Source: Rachycentron canadum (taxonomy: Eukaryota; Chordata; Actinopteri; Carangiformes; Rachycentridae). Taken from it: a stretch of 64,000 nt of DNA. The stretch's first letter is position 1, and every line of letters starts with the position of its first letter. The notes below the pieces were generated by a model. That model ran no database searches. It was not told the origin of the DNA and saw only the letters and a program-made list of their open reading frames with translations. A program made the position numbers and the translations under genes. Where the stretch lies: contig CM076653.1 of the NCBI GenBank assembly GCA_038496675.1, positions 19,883,842-19,947,841 of the forward strand, written 5' to 3'. Positions 60,467-64,000 of this stretch are shown in pieces.

Positions 60467-63400
60467 ACTTCAGTGTCAACAAAATATGTTAAATTACGTT
60501 AACAGACTGTTCCCAGATTTGCAAGTGCATGAATAATAAAGAAAATACCTAAGCGTCTGTACTTCATCTGTAATCTGCTTTGAATCAAACATCCCCTCAC
60601 TGTATATTCAGCTTTCACCTGACAATAATTCAATATGATCAATTTCCGAACAAAAAAAGGATCCGTAAATTTCTTTTGAGCCTGGAGACAGATGAAACTG
60701 ACAGGCGCTCATTCTGCAATAAAACAGCATTTGAGGGGTTTAATAATTCAACATACTAAGTTGCAAACTCGCACAAATATCCATGCTCCCACAGCCTCTC
60801 ATGTTGCCACAGGGCCAGAGAGTGCATTGTACAGGGAATTGTCAACATTCCCATGATGAGCCTGCAGGCCCTGTGGTCCGGGGAGGTGTCGAGATGAAGT
60901 GGGGGCCAAAATTGATTGTAAATGCTGAATTATTCAACCAAGCCCTCCGCCATTTGACTGAGTTTCTTCGGTTACGTTCAGAAGAGCTTTCATAGCAAAA
61001 CAGGAGAAGATTATCTTCCACAGGCCCCCGTGGAGGCCCTGAACGCCTCTCATTAACGAGACAAAGCATCTACAGCCCAGACACACTGACACTGACACAA
61101 ATTTACATACACTCACACACGCGGAGAAGTCTGACGCACATGCACGTAGACACATGCGCGTAAAGTGCTGCCGACATTGATATCTCATATCTGTACACGT
61201 ACGCTGGCCAACTTCCAAAGCGCACAGAGCCACTGCACAGGATTACAAAGAAGGGGGGGAAAAAATAAATGAGCGTGAAACTGCTAAATTATCCAGGTTT
61301 TGAGTTGTTTTTGAGCATAACAAGTCTCTCAACACTAATCCTCTGAAACACATAAAAAGCTCATCAAAGTGTTGCTAGTTTGATATGCTCCATTCATTCG
61401 AGTGTAACTGAGAAGCCCTTTGCTCACTTGAACACCAGATACATTTTCAAAGAACAAAAAAAAAAAGAAAGAAAAAAGAACAGTGTGAGATGCCAGCTAA
61501 TCCTTGGCCTTAAGCTGTTAAAATATCCTCGAAAATGTAATGTCTGTATTTACATATTTACTAGATTCCCAGGGAGCTCTCACTAGTTCTGTTAATAAGA
61601 AGACATTTAAAAAAAAAAAGCGATATGATAGACTCAACCTGTCAGTTCAAGAGCAACATTTGTTCCTCTTGTTTAAATATCATTACAATCTCCTCTCAAT
61701 CACAGAGTGCGCTCCGTTACGAATAAAAGGAGCAGGGGCTCATGAAGGTAATTAAATGTAAATGCTCCTGCTTTACAGTGTTGTGGACCTGTTAACGCAA
61801 TTCAGCTTGACTCCAGTTACAGAAAATCCCAGTGACCTCATGGCCCATCATAAATCTATCCGATCGCATTAAACGGGGACAGGGAGCGGGTGAGGCAGTT
61901 CGGTGGGTGGGGGTCAGTAATGTACTCAGCATGAAGCAAAATGAGAGGGCTTGGTATGCCAGAGATATGACTGCAGAACCACAGGAAACTCTAGCTTGGT
62001 GTTGCAGGCCCTTTGGCCCAGGCTATTATTAAATGACTCGCTGAAATTTTAATTCTCTGATCACATTAAGTGGTTTGGGAAGACAACAAACTCTGTGGCG
62101 CAGATCTTGGCGGTGTCATCTCTTCGTGAAGAGGGATATAAAGGTCCTTTGGTATAAGGATGCTTCTTTTTTTTCAGCGCTGGTGTCTTATGAAGGCTTA
62201 GGTTACACCTTTGCATAGGATGACGGGTGTGTGTGACAGCTCGTCTCACCACCCGGACATCCTCACTGTCCTGCACATCTCTTAGCAGCATGAAATCAAA
62301 CAGGTGACAGGTCACCACAAGGAGATGCACACAGGAGTGTGCTGCTATACTTCTGAGGACATTTGTTACCTAATCAGGACCCTGGATCAAATCCTCAGAA
62401 CTACAAACCTTAATGCTTATAGCTACATTGAACCCAAGCCCTAAGCTGGGGCCTAAAGTCAAAAGAAGTTTTTAACATTTCTTGTTGAATTTTGCATCTA
62501 TTTCAACAATTATTGAAACAAACCTGTTTTAGAGATGTGACTAAAATCCTCTTAGAGCTGCAGAAAGTTCACTTTTTTCATTAAGTATGAAGTAAGTTAG
62601 TCAAAAGACACATTTCAAAAATAATAAAATAGAAACAAAAATGTTAAACCTGCATGACTCAGAATTTCCCTCAGTTCTTCAGTGTTTTAGCAGCTTTTAG
62701 CTCATTGTTTTGATTTTACAGCGTGCAGATTTAGAGTTTTATTTGGTTTGATTTGTCATGCTGTCGTTTTTTTAAGCTGCAGAAGGCTGCTGTTTTCAGA
62801 GAAAAAGCTCTGACAAACCAACATTGCAGACGGACAAAATTGTCGATTAAAGTTGGTGAAAATATTGGGTCATGCAGGTTAAACAGCTTCGTTGCACATA
62901 CATAAATCGATCAAAGGTTGATTGAGAAAAAGCAGAGGTAAAAGGAGAGTGAATATTGGTCTCCACTCGTTTATCAAGTTTTCAAATTCTTCTTATTCAT
63001 TCATTTGCAATGCAACCAATTACTGGTCCAAGTCGTGCTGATTCACAGGCCTTTTAACAACCACTCTGACCTCATCAGTATTTAAAGGTCATGTATTATG
63101 GAAATTGGTTTTGTGTGTGTTGGACAGGGTCAATTTTCTGTCAATATTTCTGATGTTTTATCATTCAAGGTCTTTCTGTTGTTCTTCCACATTCCTCTAA
63201 TCTCCTCACTGAAAGAAAGCTGAACTCATTGCAGCACACTAGTTACATAAAAGGGAAGGTAAACTCCTCATTGTCCCCATATTCTGCTGACAACAAATGA
63301 TGCTTGGCAACGGCTGCCAAATCAAACATAAACAAAGGAGAGACCTCTTTACCCTCTGGCAACCCGATGAAAGGGAGGCCGACTGAGGTCTCAAGTTTTG

Positions 63401-64000
63401 GATACATCATTTGTAGGATAAGTTTTTTTTTTTTTCTTGTCCTAATTGATACTAGTTTTATCCTGTTTCAACCCTCTGGGAAGCCAAAGGTGATGTTTTC
63501 ATAGGGCGATCATGTAAATAAAGGCTACATGAGGAAAGGACCCCTACCAGCAGAGCATCATGGGAAGGGGCTACGGGCAGAGCCCACACAAGATGCTGAT
63601 CATGACACCAAAAGGTTATACGTGGACGTCATGCTTGTGTTAGGCGTCTCTCTGACCCTCTGACTGCAGTTTGATTATAGAAAGTATGCTTGGAAATGTG
63701 CACCGTGGTTCCTTCAAACAATAACATGTCAAGGGCTTTTAAGGGGAATGAAATGAGTGAAACCTTAATATCTGGAACAGATTATATGTTGGGACACTGG
63801 GATTTATATGGGACATTATAAATAATGTACAAATTTTTTTTCAGAGAAAAAGCGAGGATGTTATGGGTATGATGTTTCTGCAAGTGCTGCAGTAGAACAA
63901 ATTATTCAGTGCGACTGAACAAAATATTGAGCTCAATACTGATCTCAATGCAGCACATGGTGTCGGCCTATAAGATTTACAAGCGCACATTTGTTGTCAT
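60467..64000. other. Intergenic region to window end, no gene seen
   Basis: It contains short A- and T-runs (61448-61476, 61609-61619, 63422-63436). Open frames are under 100 codons without recognisable domains. Nothing marks an approaching gene at the right edge. Confidence 0.6.

Noticed and set aside
63085..63250. Possible dispersed repeat beginning TTTAAAGGTCATGTATTATG
   Set aside because: Only about 20 bases look familiar and no ends or target duplication could be defined.
9000..64000. ATP9B, SALL3 or other conserved neighbours of NFATC1
   Set aside because: I looked for characteristic P4-ATPase and zinc-finger motifs on both strands and found none in the open frames.

Overview
This window is vertebrate nuclear DNA, almost certainly from a ray-finned (percomorph-type) fish. 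The evidence is one split gene with GT-AG introns, many long CA/TG microsatellites, and interspersed repeat fragments that I recognise from percomorph genomes (a foldback repeat at 14.4 kb, a 'paccaactg-style' short repeat at 58.1 and 60.4 kb, a LINE/SINE-type tail at 30.25 kb) plus a Tc1-like DNA transposon. There are no bacterial-style operons, CRISPR arrays or rRNA genes.

The only gene I can support is NFATC1, a calcium/calcineurin-regulated transcription factor. It lies on the minus strand at the left end. Three coding exons are present: the first at 8290-8170, the large regulatory exon at 4948-3850, and the first exon of the Rel homology region at 1885-1726. Splice phases join exactly (G|AT, then AG|C) to give 460 continuous residues with all the NFATC1 regulatory motifs. 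The rest of the Rel homology region, the IPT domain and the C-terminus lie beyond position 1. A GC- and CpG-rich stretch from about 8.5 to 8.9 kb is the likely promoter and 5' UTR.

From about 9 kb to 64 kb I find no supportable protein-coding gene. This upstream gene desert holds microsatellites, fragments of dispersed repeats, one complete but inactivated Tc1-like transposon (36759-38231), and several repeat-free stretches that could be conserved regulatory elements. The most striking structure is an exact 770 bp inverted palindrome (56602-57371). It sits one ambiguous base (N at 56601) away from an exact 92 bp palindrome (56509-56600). This is either a remarkable cruciform-forming locus or, more likely, a fold-back assembly artefact.

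I see no previously undescribed multi-gene system here. The useful leads are the palindromes, a run of four nuclear-receptor half-sites in NFATC1 intron 1, a near-perfect hairpin beside the NFATC1 promoter, and the apparent choice of two start codons in the first exon.
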